Assembly: GCA_964650885.1 (NCBI GenBank)
Contig: CAZYXG010000018.1
Span: forward strand, 1 to 38,944
Length of the DNA stretch: 38,944 nt
From: JAPLFM01 sp964650885
GTDB lineage: Bacteria > Bacteroidota > Ignavibacteria > Kapaibacteriales > UBA2268
Direction of reading: 5' to 3'
Shown: positions 7,697 to 16,824 of the stretch, piece after piece
How positions within the stretch are numbered: the stretch's first letter is position 1
Layout of the letters: every line of letters begins with the position of its first letter
Notes under the pieces: model-generated
Told to the model about the DNA's origin: nothing
Databases searched by the model: none
What the model saw: the letters and a program-made list of their open reading frames with translations, nothing else
Translations under genes and position numbers: made by a program

Positions 7697-9556
7697 TTAG
7701 TATTTTTTTCTGCTGCGCATTGTTGGTTTTTCACTATCTCTGCTGCTATATCTGTTTCTGTCGCCGCTTCCACCTTCCGAAGAAGAGCTTCTGCGAGGTC
7801 TGTCGCTATCAAATCCAGCACCAGAGCGTTCTCTGCTGCGTGGTCTTTCTTCGCTATCGCCTTCATTGCCGCCGTCGCCGCTTCTTTCGCCGCCTTTCTC
7901 TCCTGCCAATTCTACAATTGGTTTATTGCCACGAGTTTCTCTGCGGAATCTATTCAATATGATTTCAGCTTCTTGGAAAGGAACTGTAATAAATGAATAG
8001 TTTTCAAATATTTGAACGTCGTTAATTTTTTTGTCGTGAGTTTTAGCTTTGTCTTTAATTAATTCAACAATAGAGCGACGAGTATGTCCGTCTTTTTTGC
8101 CCATAGCTATAAAGAGTCTGCTTGTGCCAGCACCATCAGGGCGAGAGTTGTATCTATCTCTACTGCTATCTGAATTGTAAGAACTATTACTATTGCGGCT
8201 ACCACCACGAACGTCTGATATATCAGAGTAAACGCTTTCGTCGAGCAATTCTTTAAATGCTATTTCAAGTAAAGAAGTAATTAATTCTTCTGGCTGATAT
8301 GTTGCCATTAAATTAGTTGCCATGCTTACGTAGTCTTTTTTCACTTCGCCAGCTTTAGCTTTTTCAATAGATTCATTAACTTGTTCAATAACCCAACCTT
8401 TGCGAGCTTGGATTACGTCTTTCACATTTGGAATAGCTTCACGTCTAATGTTTGACTTAGAAACTCTTTGTATATGCAATAGCGAGCGTATTTCTCTTGG
8501 TGTTACGAATGTAATTGCTGTACCGTTATTTCCAGCTCTACCAGTTCTACCAATTCTATGCACATAAGATTCTGGGTCTTGAGGCACTGAATAGTTAATT
8601 ACGTGGCTTAAGTTATTTACATCCAACCCGCGAGCAGCCACATCGGTTGCCACAAGGATAGTAATTTTCTTTCTTTTAAATTTGCTGTAAATTTTCTCTC
8701 TGTTCGATTGTGTAATATCTCCGTGAAGACAATCAGCATCGTAACCACGGTCGTGCAATCTCGATGTAACTTCATCAGTTTCATTTTTTGTACGACAGAA
8801 GATAAGACCATAAAAGTCTTTCTCAACGTCAATAATGCGGCAAAGAGCTTCAAGTTTGTCGTGATTGTTTACTTCAAAATAAATTTGGTCAGTCAAATCT
8901 GAAGTAACAGCTTCTCTTCTAACTTCCACCACATCATATTTTTTCATATACTTGCGAGCAAGCGAAAGAATTTCAGGTGGCATAGTAGCAGAGAAAAGTA
9001 AAGTTCTTCTATCTACATTACAAAAAGACATCATTTTTTCGATATCATCTTTGAAACCCATATTAAGCATTTCGTCTGCTTCATCAAGAACTAAGAAATC
9101 TACGTGTTCTAAATTTAAAACACCACGATTTGCTAAATCTATTAATCTGCCTGGCGTACCGACAACTACGTCAACACCACGCTTTAATTTTGATAATTGC
9201 CCTTCATAAGAAGCACCGCCATAAAATGGAGCAATATTAATTTTTTTTGTGCCTTTGTAAGTGCTAATTTCTTCTGCAACTTGCACTGCAAGCTCACGAG
9301 TAGGCACCATTATAAGTGCTTTCACGTGGTGGCTATTATCGCTAATCACTTCTAAGATTGGCAAACCAAAAGCAGCTGTTTTACCAGTTCCTGTTTGAGC
9401 TTGTCCAACTAAATCATTCTCACCTGCTAATATTTTTGGTATCACAGCACTTTGTATCGGAGTAGGCTTTTCGAAGCCCTTAAGCATTAATGCTTCTACA
9501 ATTTTTTCTGAAAGTCCGAGTTCCGTAAACTCTTTCAACTTTTCTAAATTCTTCAT
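7697..9556 (-). CDS. deaD: DEAD-box ATP-dependent RNA helicase with DbpA-type RNA-binding domain
   Basis: This RNA helicase of the CsdA/DeaD class unwinds structured RNA, typically in ribosome assembly or mRNA turnover, especially in the cold. From the ATG at 9554-9556 it has 619 residues. Motifs in order are AQTGTGKT (53-60), PTRELA (85-90), TPGR, DEAD (158-161), SAT (189-191), then VATDVAARGLD and HRIGRTGRAG in the second RecA domain. A DbpA-like RNA-binding domain follows (about 475-560), then an Arg/Ser/Gly-rich tail ending RSRKKY. The frame is open to an ATG at 9610, but the extra 18 residues do not match the family and would cross a terminator hairpin, so I chose the later start. Confidence 0.93.
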   Translation of the reverse strand: MKNLEKLKEFTELGLSEKIVEALMLKGFEKPTPIQSAVIPKILAGENDLVGQAQTGTGKTAAFGLPILEVISDNSHHVKALIMVPTRELAVQVAEEISTYKGTKKINIAPFYGGASYEGQLSKLKRGVDVVVGTPGRLIDLANRGVLNLEHVDFLVLDEADEMLNMGFKDDIEKMMSFCNVDRRTLLFSATMPPEILSLARKYMKKYDVVEVRREAVTSDLTDQIYFEVNNHDKLEALCRIIDVEKDFYGLIFCRTKNETDEVTSRLHDRGYDADCLHGDITQSNREKIYSKFKRKKITILVATDVAARGLDVNNLSHVINYSVPQDPESYVHRIGRTGRAGNNGTAITFVTPREIRSLLHIQRVSKSNIRREAIPNVKDVIQARKGWVIEQVNESIEKAKAGEVKKDYVSMATNLMATYQPEELITSLLEIAFKELLDESVYSDISDVRGGSRNSNSSYNSDSSRDRYNSRPDGAGTSRLFIAMGKKDGHTRRSIVELIKDKAKTHDKKINDVQIFENYSFITVPFQEAEIILNRFRRETRGNKPIVELAGEKGGERSGDGGNEGDSEERPRSRERSGAGFDSDRPRRSSSSEGGSGDRNRYSSRDSEKPTMRSRKKY

Positions 9557-9576
9557 TAAACCGTCTTTGAAAATAT

Positions 9577-9606
9577 AAAAAGCCCAGAATGTAAAATTCG
9601 TGGGCT
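9577..9606 (-). terminator. Terminator between the LysM transglycosylase and the helicase
   Basis: On the minus strand GCCCA-(C)-GAAT pairs with ATTC-TGGGC around a TTTAC loop and is followed by TTTTT. It sits 55-84 bases after the transglycosylase stop and 21 bases before the helicase ATG. It most simply ends the upstream transcript, but could also act as a leader attenuator for the helicase. Confidence 0.75.
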
Positions 9607-9660
9607 TCAAAATTACGTTAAATTATTGATTTATCAACACTTTATTTTCACTATTGAAAA

Positions 9661-12039
9661 TTATTGCAATCTTATGCTTGTTCCAGCTTGTAATTTGTTG
9701 CCAATAATATTCTTATTTTTAGTTTTTATCTGCTTAGTGGTAAGCCCGAATTTAGAAGCAATTAGAGCTAAACTCTCACCTTTTTTCACTTTGTAGAATT
9801 TCGGCAAATTGTTTACTGCAGACTTAGGGCTTGAATAAGAACCTTTGCTTTCGCCACCAGGAATTTTAAGTCTAGTGCCAGCGAAAATATGCCCATTTTT
9901 TACTATTGAGCTATTCAAGTCTTCTATTTGGTCTTCAGTCACTCCATATTCAGCTGCTATAGTAGAAAGGTTTTCTCCTTTTTCTACTTTGTGAACTCTT
10001 GTTTTATTAACTGCTAAAGTTTCGGATTTGTTTCTTTTACCAGATTTTGACTTAATTGCCAAGTCTTCTGTTACGATTTTAATTAATTGCCCAGATTTAA
10101 CTTTGCCTTTTTTTAACACATTGTTTTCACGAAGAGATGAAACTGTTACTCCATAATCGTCTGCTATTTTACTTAAAGTTTCGCCAGATTTAACTTTGTG
10201 TTTAATTGTTTTAGTAGTTGGCTCTTTGGGAGTTTCTTTCACAATTTCTTTAACAACTTTCTTAGAAACTTTTGTTTCTGCCGAAGCTAAATTTCTCGTG
10301 TTGTTAATTTTTGGAGCAACTGGTTCTTCTTTCTGAGCTATTGCAATTTTCTGACCTACATAAACACTTTCATTGTCTTTGTTCAGATTATTGAAATTTC
10401 TAATTTCTTCAATTGTAAGTCCGTATCGGCGAGCGATTGAGAAAAGTGTTTCGCCTTTTTTCACAGTGTGCAATACATCACTTTTTGCAAAATTTTTCTC
10501 TTCTTCTTCTTCATTAGAAATAGCTATGTTGCTATTAATAGAGTTGTAAGTATCAAAATCTATCGGAATTCTAAGTTCATCTCCTTTAGTAAATTTGCAA
10601 TCGTTTTTGTCAATCGGATTTAAAGCACAAAGATCTAATTTGGATACTTTATATTTTGAAACAATAGAAGCTAAAGTTTCTTTTTTCTTAACTGTGTGAG
10701 TAACCCAAGGTTGTTTATCTGCCAAAGTCAGACCAGAGTACTTAGTAATAAAATCTTGTTTTGACCCAACTGGAATTTTTAAAACATATTCTGTTCTATC
10801 AATTGGTGTGATAGCACGTACCAATTCTGGATTCAATTCTCTAATACAATCATTATTAAGGGCACCAGCACAATCGTTTAATGCTTTTATGCTCACAGGC
10901 TCTTTAAGTATATAAGTGTCGTATTTATATTCTGGTTCTAATTTCAAAGTGTCAAAACGGAAACCATAAGCTTGAGGATTCATAGCTATAGTTGCGGCTG
11001 CAAGATACTGAGCCACATAGTTACCAGTTTCTTTTGGTAAGATTTTGCGAATATCCCAATAGCTTGGATTAGACATTCTGCTTTTCAAAATAGTGCGTTG
11101 CACTCTACCCTGTCCGCAATTATAAGCAGCAAGAGCCAAATGCCAATCGCCAAGGTTTCTATATAAATCTCTAAGGAAACGCATAGCAGCTCTAGTGGCT
11201 TTCTCAGGGTCTCTTCTTTCGTCTAACCAATAAGAAGTATTTTTATTCAAACCGTAATCTTTACCAGTCTCTCTCATAAATTGCCAAAGTCCAACAGCAC
11301 TTGCTTTAGAAATCACACTTGGATTCAATCCACTTTCTGTCATAGAAAGGTAAATAATTTCCTGTGGCATTCCCTCTTCTTCAGCAATTCGCTTCATCAT
11401 TGGGAACCATTTAGTGCTACGTTCAAGCCATTTAGAGAAAATTCTTCTAGCTTTAGTTTGAGTTAAAAAGTCAATACTTCGCTGAATATACTCTTGTTCC
11501 GATTCTGGATAAGCCAATAAACCTAAACTTGGTTGCGATTGTTTGATAACATTTGAATTTTCTGTTTTGGGATTTGCTTTTGCATTATATTTTTCAAGTG
11601 CTTCATCGAACTTAGTCCAAACAGAAGCTACTGGTGTGTCGCCACCCATATCTATTTGATATTTCACAAAGAATTGATTAACTTTTTTTACAAGTTCGAT
11701 GTACTCGTTATTGTTGTCTATATTAGGAGTGCTAGTTAGCACATTCAAATACTTTTCTGTTTCTTTCAGGATTTTTACCGCAGAAGCAGTATCTTTGGAA
11801 AGAATTGCCACATAAGCTTTGTTAATGTTATTTGCAGAGACTTCTAAAAACTTTTTAACGTTTTTTTCGGAACTTATGTTAGCGAAGGGAGAATTATCAA
11901 GTTCTGAATATTCATCAGGATAGATGTTTATTTTCTCTTCTTTTTTAATGTTTATTTTGTCGGCTGCTGAAACATCTAAAGTAATGTAAATTAAGCCTAA
12001 TACTATCAGTAACTTGTAAATTCTATTTGATAAAATCAT
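9661..12039 (-). CDS. MltD-like membrane-bound lytic transglycosylase with five LysM repeats
   Basis: This enzyme would cleave peptidoglycan glycan strands to 1,6-anhydro ends in the periplasm. The 792-residue protein starts with a signal peptide (hydrophobic 9-20, likely cleavage after VSAA). The SLT/goose-lysozyme-like domain spans about 195-330, with catalytic Glu235 in MTESGLNP, then SKASAVGLWQFM and LALAAYNCGQGRV. Five LysM domains bind the glycan (about 447-492, 523-567, 612-656, 682-727, 748-792), separated by Lys/Thr-rich linkers. E. coli MltD has the same order with fewer LysM. The N-terminal 30-190 segment is not recognised. It has no lipobox, so a soluble or loosely attached periplasmic protein is likely. 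Confidence 0.93.
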   Translation of the reverse strand: MILSNRIYKLLIVLGLIYITLDVSAADKINIKKEEKINIYPDEYSELDNSPFANISSEKNVKKFLEVSANNINKAYVAILSKDTASAVKILKETEKYLNVLTSTPNIDNNNEYIELVKKVNQFFVKYQIDMGGDTPVASVWTKFDEALEKYNAKANPKTENSNVIKQSQPSLGLLAYPESEQEYIQRSIDFLTQTKARRIFSKWLERSTKWFPMMKRIAEEEGMPQEIIYLSMTESGLNPSVISKASAVGLWQFMRETGKDYGLNKNTSYWLDERRDPEKATRAAMRFLRDLYRNLGDWHLALAAYNCGQGRVQRTILKSRMSNPSYWDIRKILPKETGNYVAQYLAAATIAMNPQAYGFRFDTLKLEPEYKYDTYILKEPVSIKALNDCAGALNNDCIRELNPELVRAITPIDRTEYVLKIPVGSKQDFITKYSGLTLADKQPWVTHTVKKKETLASIVSKYKVSKLDLCALNPIDKNDCKFTKGDELRIPIDFDTYNSINSNIAISNEEEEEKNFAKSDVLHTVKKGETLFSIARRYGLTIEEIRNFNNLNKDNESVYVGQKIAIAQKEEPVAPKINNTRNLASAETKVSKKVVKEIVKETPKEPTTKTIKHKVKSGETLSKIADDYGVTVSSLRENNVLKKGKVKSGQLIKIVTEDLAIKSKSGKRNKSETLAVNKTRVHKVEKGENLSTIAAEYGVTEDQIEDLNSSIVKNGHIFAGTRLKIPGGESKGSYSSPKSAVNNLPKFYKVKKGESLALIASKFGLTTKQIKTKNKNIIGNKLQAGTSIRLQ

Positions 12040-12177
12040 TTATTCCCCATTTGCTACTTATCAACAATAGGCAATTTAAGACCATTTTTCCAAACCAACA
12101 AGAAAAAAATCATTTTTAATGTAATTTTAATGGAAATTAACCCCTTTTGATTAAGAAAAGGTCTTAAAACTTCTAAA

Positions 12178-12207
12178 TTGATGTGTCTGAAATATTCTCT
12201 ATCTTTG
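12178..12207 (+). promoter_or_regulatory. Bacteroidota-type promoter for the symporter operon
   Basis: TTG at 12178-12180, a 19-base spacer, then TATCTTTG at 12200-12207. This fits the established Bacteroidota consensus (TTG, N19-21, TAnnTTTG) exactly and lies 27 bp before the ATG. It is the clearest promoter in the window and supports the taxonomic reading. Confidence 0.7.
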
Positions 12208-12234
12208 CAAAACAAATTGATTTACTTTTAATCT

Positions 12235-13470
12235 ATGCTTAAATTATTCAAAAAAATCTCGCTAACCCACTGGATAATCATTTCTATGTTTGTCGGTGCG
12301 TTTATTGGAATGCTTTTTCCAGAAATTTCGCAATATTTCAAAGTAATCTCGAATCTATTCCTACGTATGATAAAATCTATTATTGTGCCTATTTTGTTTG
12401 GTACATTAGTAGTCGGTATAGCAGGACATAGCGATGATTTAAAAGCTGTGGGCAGATTAGCTTTTCGCTCATTTATTTATTTTGAAGTGGTGACAACACT
12501 TGCTTTGGCAATTGGTTTAATCGCAGTGAATTTAGTTCAGCCAGGTGTGGGTATTGTGTTACCCCCTCCTTCAGGTACAGTTACTACTGCTCTACCTCCT
12601 CCACAAAAAATGGACTTAAATAACTTCGTTGAACATTTAGTTCCTAAAAGTTTTATCGAATCGGCTGCTCATAACGATGTTTTGCAAGTGGTATTCTTCA
12701 CAATCATATTTGCCGTGGCTCTTACCCAAGTGAAAGGCAAACCAAAAGAAACCGTGATAAACTTTTGCGAAGGACTTTCCGAAGTGATGTTTAAATTCAC
12801 TGGCATTGTTATGAAGTTTGCACCCATAGGTATTGGTGCAGCAATGGCATATACTGTAGGGCATAGCGGAACAGGTGTTTTATTCAACTTAGCAAAATTA
12901 GTAGGCACTCTCTATGGTGCATTGGCAGTTTTCGTACTTTTGGTATTTGTGCCAGTTATGTTGATTTTCAAAATTCCAATTAAAAAATTCCTCCGAGCTG
13001 TGCGTGAGCCAGCATTAATTGCATTTTCTACCACTAGCAGCGATGCTGCTTTACCCGATGCACTCGAATCTATGGTTAAATTTGGCGTTCCTCGCAGAAT
13101 AGTTTCATTTGTATTGCCAACTGGCTATTCATTCAATCTTGATGGCTCAACTTTATATTTAGCTATTGCGTCTATATTTGTGGCTCAAGCTGCTGGTGTG
13201 CATTTGGATATTTGGCAACAACTAACAATGATGTTGACTTTGATGCTAACCACAAAAGGAATTGCTGCTGTGCCAAGAGCTTCGCTTGTGATTCTTTCGG
13301 GTACACTCGTTACATTTGGTTTGCCACTGGAAGGAATAGCAATAATTTTAGGAGTTGATGAGCTAATGGATATGGCTCGCACTACTGTGAATTTAGTTGG
13401 CAATTGCCTTGCATCTGCTGTTATGGCAAGATGGGAAGGAGAGCTAAACATAGTAGATTCAGTAATCTAA
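12235..13470 (+). CDS. Dicarboxylate/amino acid:cation symporter (DAACS family)
   Basis: The 411-residue inner-membrane protein belongs to the GltP/DctA family, which takes up glutamate, aspartate or C4-dicarboxylates with sodium or protons. Eight hydrophobic helices plus two hairpin regions are apparent. Family motifs include FLRMIKSIIVPILFGTLVVG near the N-terminus, the serine-rich hairpin AFSTTSSDAALPDALESM, YSFNLDGSTLY, and TTKGIAAVPRAS in the second hairpin, where substrate binds. Length is normal. A good promoter lies just upstream and a metallopeptidase gene follows after 9 bp. The choice between glutamate and dicarboxylate as substrate cannot be made from sequence alone. Confidence 0.92.
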   Translation: MLKLFKKISLTHWIIISMFVGAFIGMLFPEISQYFKVISNLFLRMIKSIIVPILFGTLVVGIAGHSDDLKAVGRLAFRSFIYFEVVTTLALAIGLIAVNLVQPGVGIVLPPPSGTVTTALPPPQKMDLNNFVEHLVPKSFIESAAHNDVLQVVFFTIIFAVALTQVKGKPKETVINFCEGLSEVMFKFTGIVMKFAPIGIGAAMAYTVGHSGTGVLFNLAKLVGTLYGALAVFVLLVFVPVMLIFKIPIKKFLRAVREPALIAFSTTSSDAALPDALESMVKFGVPRRIVSFVLPTGYSFNLDGSTLYLAIASIFVAQAAGVHLDIWQQLTMMLTLMLTTKGIAAVPRASLVILSGTLVTFGLPLEGIAIILGVDELMDMARTTVNLVGNCLASAVMARWEGELNIVDSVI

Positions 13471-13479
13471 TTAGAGAAA

Positions 13480-14184
13480 ATGGAAATTAAAGTAGATAAA
13501 ATAATTAAATCCAAACGTAGGACGATTGCTCTGGAAATTAGCAAAAATGCAGAGCTGATTGTGAGAGTACCTCGTACAACTACTATGAGTGAAATCAAAG
13601 AAGTGCTGATACGCAATAGCGAATGGATAAATACTAAATTGATTACTGCCAAAAGTAAAATCACTCAAATAAAGAAAATAGAATTCGAAGAAGGCGATTT
13701 CTTGCAAATTCTCGGTGAAATCTACTTTATTAATTATATCAAATTTCAAAGTAAACTTAGCAAACCAAAGATTAATTTTGAAACAAAACAAATCTATATT
13801 TATGACGGCAAAGAATCTGATTCGCCACGTGAAAATAGAAAAGAGCAATTGATTACACTTTGCAAAAAGGCAGCTAAAAGTATTTTCCTTGAGCGTATGA
13901 ATATAATATCTCAAGAAACTGGATTTAAGTTTAAATCGCTGAAAATCACATCTTCAATAACTCGCTGGGGCTCTTGCAGTCCCGACAACAAGATTAACTT
14001 AACTTGGCGATTGCTCTTGGCTAAGCCACATCAGCTTGATTATGTTATAATACACGAGCTGGGACACACAATTCAAAAAGACCATTCTGCAAAGTTTTGG
14101 GTAATAGTGGAACGCCACTTGCCAAACTATAAACAGACTATGAGTGAATTCAAAGAATTTGGTCATCATTACACTATCAATTAA
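13480..14184 (+). CDS. YgjP-like metallopeptidase domain protein (DUF45)
   Basis: The 234-residue protein is a zinc metallopeptidase-like protein of the YgjP/WLM group. The zinc site is HELGH (192-196) with a third ligand likely at His202 in KDHSAKFW. The preceding ITRWGSCS (160-167) and INLTWRLLLAKPHQLDYVIIHE are typical of the family. There is no signal peptide, so a cytoplasmic location is inferred. In many bacteria the homologue is poorly characterised, and some lie with type I restriction genes, but no such genes are nearby here. It lies 9 bp after the symporter and 27 bp before the M50 protease, suggesting one operon of three. Confidence 0.88.
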   Translation: MEIKVDKIIKSKRRTIALEISKNAELIVRVPRTTTMSEIKEVLIRNSEWINTKLITAKSKITQIKKIEFEEGDFLQILGEIYFINYIKFQSKLSKPKINFETKQIYIYDGKESDSPRENRKEQLITLCKKAAKSIFLERMNIISQETGFKFKSLKITSSITRWGSCSPDNKINLTWRLLLAKPHQLDYVIIHELGHTIQKDHSAKFWVIVERHLPNYKQTMSEFKEFGHHYTIN

Positions 14185-14211
14185 TCACATACTATCAAAT
14201 TATCCCTACAA

Positions 14212-15237
14212 ATGAAAAATAGATTCTGGCTTCACATATTATTATTTATCATAACCTACTTTACTTGTGCTGTTTCTGGAGTGCTTTGGAGTGGTGCATC
14301 TGGCTTCAATGATTTGGCGAATTTGCACTTAGGACTCCAATACGCTACTTTGCTTATGGGGTTTTTAACTGCTCACGAATTCGGTCATTATTTCGCAGCT
14401 AAGATTCACAAAGTAAAAACAACTCTGCCATTCTATATTCCAATTCCACCAACTCCATTTATGCCGCTTAGCTTCGGCACTATGGGAGCAATTATAAAAA
14501 TAAATGAGCCGATTCCCAGCAAAAAAGCTCTTTTCGATATTGGTGTTTCGGGCCCTATTGCAGGATTTGTAGTATGTTTAGCATATCTATTCTATGGGTT
14601 CACTCATTTGCCTGGTTATGATTTTATTTATAATATTCACCCAGAAGCAATTAAATCTGGGCTAAATATAAAAGGACTTTACTTCGGAGATAATTTGCTT
14701 TTTAGCACTTTAAAAATGTGGTTAGCACCGAAAAATATGTTTCTTCCACCTATGAGTGAAGTTTATCATTATCCTTTTCTTTGCGTTGGGTGGTTTGGCT
14801 TATTTGTTACATCGCTAAACTTATTGCCAATAGGTCAGCTCGATGGTGGACATTTAACATACTCAATGTTCGGCGAAAAAGCACACGCTTTAATAGCCAG
14901 ATTTGTGTGGTACGGACTCATAGTAATTGGAGTGGCTGCATTTATTGAAATGCTCAGCGAAACAATGGCAATATCGGAAGATTACGACATACTCTCTCGG
15001 CTAAACAACGGACTTTATTATTATGTGATTAGCATTAAAAATAACTTTAGCTTTATTAAGTTTGCATGGCTGGGCTGGCTTTTCTGGGCTGTGTTCACAA
15101 GATTCATTGTTAAGTTAGACCATCCTCCAGTTTACGACAACTCCTCAATAGGAGCTACTAGAATGGCAATTGGGATATTAGCAATAATAATATTTATAAT
15201 AAGCTTCTCAATTAATGGAATCTATTTTTTGGAGTAG
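14212..15237 (+). CDS. M50-family site-2-type intramembrane metalloprotease
   Basis: The 341-residue integral membrane protein is a zinc protease that would cleave substrates within the membrane. The active site HEFGH (55-59) lies in a hydrophobic segment, and the third ligand is in NLLPIGQLDGGH (203-214, Asp211). Between them is a GVSGPIAGF segment conserved in the family. At least six to seven hydrophobic segments are visible. No PDZ domain is present, so it resembles EGY1-like or YwhC-type members more than RseP. It is the last gene of a three-gene run and ends convergent to the PD40-OmpA gene. The substrate is unknown; sigma-factor or lipid regulation is only a family-based guess. Confidence 0.9.
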   Translation: MKNRFWLHILLFIITYFTCAVSGVLWSGASGFNDLANLHLGLQYATLLMGFLTAHEFGHYFAAKIHKVKTTLPFYIPIPPTPFMPLSFGTMGAIIKINEPIPSKKALFDIGVSGPIAGFVVCLAYLFYGFTHLPGYDFIYNIHPEAIKSGLNIKGLYFGDNLLFSTLKMWLAPKNMFLPPMSEVYHYPFLCVGWFGLFVTSLNLLPIGQLDGGHLTYSMFGEKAHALIARFVWYGLIVIGVAAFIEMLSETMAISEDYDILSRLNNGLYYYVISIKNNFSFIKFAWLGWLFWAVFTRFIVKLDHPPVYDNSSIGATRMAIGILAIIIFIISFSINGIYFLE

Positions 15238-15286
15238 TGACTAATCTTTTTATAATACTATAATTTTCCAACAGCACGAAACCACC

Positions 15287-15317
15287 AAAAAAAAGCCCTA
15301 CTTTTATTTAGCAGGGC
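15287..15317 (-). terminator. Terminator of the beta-barrel/PD40-OmpA operon
   Basis: On the minus strand GCCCTGC pairs with GTAGGGC (one G-T wobble) around a 9-base AT loop, followed by eight T. It starts 14 bases after the stop codon of the PD40-OmpA gene. Confidence 0.85.
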
Positions 15318-15330
15318 ACGCTTAAGATTA

Positions 15331-16803
15331 TTAATTTGTGATTTTCATTTCTACTCGCCTGTTTTGGGCTCTCGAATCGTCGTCCTTATTTTCAACTAAA
15401 GTTTTACGTTTCCCAAATCCTTTTGTTTTCACTCTTTCTGCTTCAATTCCCGCTTGCACTAAGTATTGCTTAACAGAACTTGCTCTTTTTTCGGAAAGTT
15501 TATCGTTGAAATCGTCAGTTCCCACATCGTCTGTGTGACCTTCGAAGCTAACTTTAACATTTGGATTTTCTTTCAAAAATTCAATTATTCTTTCCAACTC
15601 TGGTATTGATTCGTCCTGCAAATCCGACTTATTATAGTCGAAGAAAATCAAAAGTCGAGTGCTACCATTTGCAATTGGATAAAGACTAATATTTTTTGTA
15701 ATAGTATTTCCTGAATAAGATGGTGGCACTTCAAAACGCTCACTATAAAAGACATAGCCAAGTTTAGATGCCGTTACAGAATAAATTCTGCCAGCAGTCA
15801 ATGTAGCATAATATTCCCCCGATATATCATCGGAACGCAATTCGGCTACTTTTTTTCCAGTTTTCAAATCGGTAATTGTAATATCAGAACCAAGTGGGTC
15901 TCTGCTTGATGCATCTGTCACAACTCCTTCTACTATAAGTACTGGCTCCGAAGGAAATGGGTTTGGCACTGCCATCATTATATCCAAATCGCCATTTGCA
16001 TTCATACGGCTGAAATATGCAGTATTGGAATTTGCAAGCGATGTATAAGAATATTCGTCGGCAGCAGTATTTATTAGCGATTGAATGTTTTTTATATTGT
16101 CAAATGAATTACCAGATTTAACTCCAGTATAAATATCGAATCCACCTGAGCCACCTGCTCTATTACTAGCGAAATAAATTGTTTTATTATCCGCCGCAAT
16201 TACTGGTGTCATTTCATCTGTCGAAGAATTTAGTTGAACAACATTAGCAGGTTTAGTCCAACCAGTTTTCGTGCGTTGCGACATATAAATATCAGCTCCG
16301 CCTTTGCCTCCATCTCTATCGCTAACAAACAATAAAGTCTGTCCATCGCTTGAAAGTGTTGGCTGTGCATCGAATGCAGATGAATTTAAGTCGCTTAAGT
16401 TTTGAATATCTTTCCATTTTCCATCTATTTTTCTGGCACTGTATAAATCAGTTCTCCCAAGCCCTGCAACAGAATGCTCGAATGCACTGAAAATTATATA
16501 TTGACCATCGGGAGTTAAAGCCACAGCTCCAGCTTGTGAGGCATCATTCACGTCGCCACCAAGTTCTTTTGGAGTGGACCAACCACCCGAAGTACGTTCC
16601 ACGGTAAATACTTTTTGTTTGTCGCCACTGCTAGCTGTAGTGAAATATATAAATCTGCCGTTTTGGCTTAGCACAGATCCAAAATCATCGGCATCAGTAT
16701 TGAATTGAACAGATGATATTTCTACTTTTTGAGCTAAAGCTGATACAAATCCAGCAAAACAAAAAAGTAAAATAGCAAGAGTAATAAAGTTAATTTTTTT
16801 CAT
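15331..16803 (-). CDS. PD40 beta-propeller / carboxypeptidase-regulatory / OmpA-like protein
   Basis: The 490-residue exported protein has a signal peptide (1-24, cleavage likely after SALA). Residues about 35-275 hold PD40/WD40-like repeats such as FVSDRDGGKGGADIY and YFASNRAGGSGGFDIY. A carboxypeptidase-regulatory-like beta domain follows (about 290-375). The C-terminal OmpA domain (about 385-490) has FFDYNKSDLQ, EGHTDDVGTD, LSEKRASSVKQYL and AQNRRVE, which bind peptidoglycan diaminopimelate. The protein should tether the outer membrane to the wall. The order PD40-CRD-OmpA recalls PorE of the type IX secretion system, but PorE also has TPRs and a lipid anchor, which are absent here. It is cotranscribed with the beta-barrel gene 21 bp upstream. 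Confidence 0.92.
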   Translation of the reverse strand: MKKINFITLAILLFCFAGFVSALAQKVEISSVQFNTDADDFGSVLSQNGRFIYFTTASSGDKQKVFTVERTSGGWSTPKELGGDVNDASQAGAVALTPDGQYIIFSAFEHSVAGLGRTDLYSARKIDGKWKDIQNLSDLNSSAFDAQPTLSSDGQTLLFVSDRDGGKGGADIYMSQRTKTGWTKPANVVQLNSSTDEMTPVIAADNKTIYFASNRAGGSGGFDIYTGVKSGNSFDNIKNIQSLINTAADEYSYTSLANSNTAYFSRMNANGDLDIMMAVPNPFPSEPVLIVEGVVTDASSRDPLGSDITITDLKTGKKVAELRSDDISGEYYATLTAGRIYSVTASKLGYVFYSERFEVPPSYSGNTITKNISLYPIANGSTRLLIFFDYNKSDLQDESIPELERIIEFLKENPNVKVSFEGHTDDVGTDDFNDKLSEKRASSVKQYLVQAGIEAERVKTKGFGKRKTLVENKDDDSRAQNRRVEMKITN

Positions 16804-16824
16804 TCTTATTTTTCCTTTTTTATT

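Noticed and set aside
9577..9606. A riboswitch or RNA thermometer in the helicase leader
   Set aside because: The hairpin with a T tail is fully explained as a terminator of the upstream gene, and no ligand-binding architecture is visible.
13471..13914. A 147-codon open frame on the minus strand opposite the YgjP-like gene
   Set aside because: Phe-rich, no recognisable motif, and fully inside a well-supported gene on the other strand; it is a shadow of that gene.
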